From contig JAKSPV010000071.1 of the NCBI GenBank assembly GCA_024404475.1, positions 1 through 7,428 of the forward strand: DNA of 7,428 nucleotides, given 5' to 3'. Within the stretch, counting starts at the first letter, position 1. The number at the start of each line of letters is the position of its first letter. Position numbers and translations under genes: made by a program. The stretch comes from Clostridia bacterium. Lineage in GTDB: Bacteria > Bacillota > Clostridia > Oscillospirales > CAG-272. The notes beneath the pieces were generated by a model. That model was not told the origin of the DNA. It was given only the letters and a program-made list of their open reading frames with translations, and searched no databases. Below, in pieces: positions 6,846-7,428 of the stretch.

Positions 6846-7050
6846 TTGGTTTTTCCTCCGAGATCGTGATGTTTTTCCGTATGGCGCGCTCGAGCTTCAG
6901 CCGGTCGAGCACCATGTCGCGCCCGCAGCCGCAGCAGACCACGCGCACGTCGCTGCCGACGCGCATGACGCGGAAGCGTTTCTCGCCGCACGGATGCGGT
7001 TTTTTCAGTTCGAGAATATCGTCCTGCCGGATGACCGGGATCGCCGCCAT
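6838..7050 (-). CDS. DUF951-family small protein (YyzM type)
   Basis: 70 residues. The start at 7050 has an AAGAGGTG ribosome site (7056-7063) with a gap of about 5 bases. The sequence matches the DUF951 pattern I know from Firmicutes: a short start, then DILELKKPHPCGEKRFRVMR, then VGSDVRVVCCGCGRDM and a basic C-terminal helix with DRLKLERAIRK. Four cysteines (21, 39, 40, 42) suggest, but do not prove, a small metal-binding or nucleic-acid-binding fold; the protein is soluble and probably cytoplasmic. Function is unknown. In other Firmicutes this family, as I recall, is often found near chromosome-maintenance genes or a mechanosensitive channel, so its place ahead of ruvAB is not out of character. 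It is the first gene of the - strand operon; a good promoter lies just upstream and its stop codon overlaps the yfhO start (ATGACTGA). Confidence 0.92.
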   Translation of the reverse strand: MAAIPVIRQDDILELKKPHPCGEKRFRVMRVGSDVRVVCCGCGRDMVLDRLKLERAIRKNITISEEKPND

Positions 7051-7085
7051 ACAAACACCTCTTTTCCGAGATCATATACACTGAC

Positions 7086-7114
7086 AGTATACCATAAATA
7101 GGAAGCATTGTAAA
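7086..7114 (-). promoter_or_regulatory. Sigma-A type promoter of the DUF951-yfhO-ruvAB operon
   Basis: On the - strand, -35 TTTACA (7114-7109), a 17-base spacer and -10 TATACT (7091-7086), preceded by TG in extended -10 position (TGGTATACT). Each hexamer matches the consensus at five of six bases. Transcription should begin near 7079, giving a leader of about 30 bases before the DUF951 start at 7050. No other strong promoter was seen for this operon. Confidence 0.82.
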
Positions 7115-7192
7115 CAGCCGATGAAAAAATGACGCGGAAAAAGGCGCTTTTCTTCCTCTTTGACGCGCCGCGGCGGAAAAAGTTCCCGATGC

Positions 7193-7205
7193 GAGAAAAT
7201 TTCTC
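7193..7205. repeat. Short perfect inverted repeat upstream of the ruvC promoter
   Basis: GAGAAA-A-TTTCTC is a perfect dyad with 6-bp arms and one central base, 17 bases upstream of the ruvC -35. It could be an operator for a dimeric regulator acting in the divergent region. In an A/T-rich spacer a dyad of this size can also arise by chance. Confidence 0.35.
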
Positions 7206-7211
7206 CGAATG

Positions 7212-7225
7212 CGGAAGAATGTTTG
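7212..7225 (+). promoter_or_regulatory. Possible degenerate LexA (SOS) box overlapping the ruvC -35
   Basis: CGGAAGAATGTTTG compared with the Bacillus-type SOS box CGAACRNRYGTTYC agrees at 10 of the 13 defined positions. The right half (GTTTG) is good and the left half is poor, so the dyad symmetry is weak. It overlaps the ruvC -35 at 7223-7228, where a repressor could block polymerase. Regulation of ruv genes by LexA is known in B. subtilis. A chance match is quite possible. Confidence 0.25.
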
Positions 7226-7251
7226 ACTTGCGAAAAAAAATGTGGTATAAT
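7223..7251 (+). promoter_or_regulatory. Sigma-A type promoter of ruvC
   Basis: -35 TTGACT (7223-7228), 17-base spacer containing an A-run, and -10 TATAAT (7246-7251) with an extended TGG in front (7243-7245). This is close to the ideal sigma-A promoter. The start point should be near 7258, leaving a leader of about 37 bases before the ruvC ATG at 7295. It points away from the operon promoter at 7086-7114, making the region a divergent control region. Confidence 0.88.
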
Positions 7252-7294
7252 ACGATGATAAAATGTGTGTACTGTGCCATGAGGAGGGAAGCGT

Positions 7295-7428
7295 ATGATC
7301 ATTCTCGGTATCGACCCCGGTATCGCCATCGTCGGCTGGGGCGTTCTCGAATACAATGCCGGACGCTTCCGTCCGATCGCCTACGACTCGATCCAGACGC
7401 CGTCAACGGATTCCACCGAGCAGCGGCT
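7295..7428 (+). CDS. ruvC: Crossover junction endodeoxyribonuclease RuvC, N-terminal part (runs off right edge)
   Basis: 44 complete codons are visible before the window ends. The start ATG at 7295 has AGGAGG at 7282-7287 with a 7-base gap. The N-terminus MIILGIDPGIAIVGWGVLEY is the signature first strand of RuvC, an RNase H-fold nuclease; Asp7 in GIDPG is the first of its four catalytic, magnesium-binding acidic residues. RuvC dimers cut Holliday junctions symmetrically, working with RuvAB. The following residues (FRPIAYDSIQTPS) match the second and third strands of the fold. The remaining catalytic residues lie outside the window, so integrity cannot be judged. Unlike the usual clostridial ruvC-ruvA-ruvB order, this gene is transcribed away from ruvAB and has its own near-consensus promoter. 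Confidence 0.95.
   Translation, partial: MIILGIDPGIAIVGWGVLEYNAGRFRPIAYDSIQTPSTDSTEQR

Noticed and set aside
7005..7356. Short - strand frames (91 and 94 codons) across the divergent promoter region
   Set aside because: They cross both promoters and overlap ruvC or the DUF951 gene, and lack ribosome sites and family resemblance.

Overview
The window looks like chromosomal DNA from a moderately GC-rich member of the Firmicutes, most likely Clostridia. The supporting signs are AGGAGG-type ribosome binding sites on almost every gene, sigma-A type promoters, a DUF951 (YyzM-type) protein and a YfhO-type membrane protein, together with a RuvC resolvase, which Clostridia have and most Bacilli replace with RecU. 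This is an inference from gene content. No rRNA, tRNA, CRISPR array, insertion sequence or phage gene was seen.

Layout: (1) Positions 1-1447, + strand, hold the end of an envelope-glycan operon: the C-terminus of an O-antigen ligase/polymerase-type membrane protein, then two small membrane-anchored proteins that resemble DUF4330 and appear to be tandem paralogs. (2) Positions 1499-1549 hold a strong 19-bp hairpin flanked by A and T runs, placed to terminate transcription from both sides. (3) Positions 1555-7050, - strand, hold a compact operon read from right to left: a DUF951 protein, a large YfhO-family membrane protein, ruvA, ruvB, and then after about 100 bases an unrecognised lipoprotein of visibly lower GC. 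(4) Positions 7051-7294 form a divergent control region with two good promoters facing away from each other. (5) From 7295 to the right edge is the start of ruvC on the + strand.

RuvA and RuvB form the Holliday-junction branch migration motor and RuvC is the resolvase that cuts the junction. Here the three are split: ruvC has its own promoter, while ruvAB lies third and fourth in an operon led by DUF951 and YfhO. The DUF951/yfhO and yfhO/ruvA reading frames overlap by 8 and 4 bases, so ruvAB expression is probably tied by transcription and translational coupling to a membrane protein of presumed glycan function. The layout is unusual but the genes are known families; I see no clearly new defence or mobile system. 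The best leads are the split ruv arrangement, a possible degenerate SOS box over the ruvC -35, two exact hairpins at gene starts in the operon, and the DUF4330 pair.
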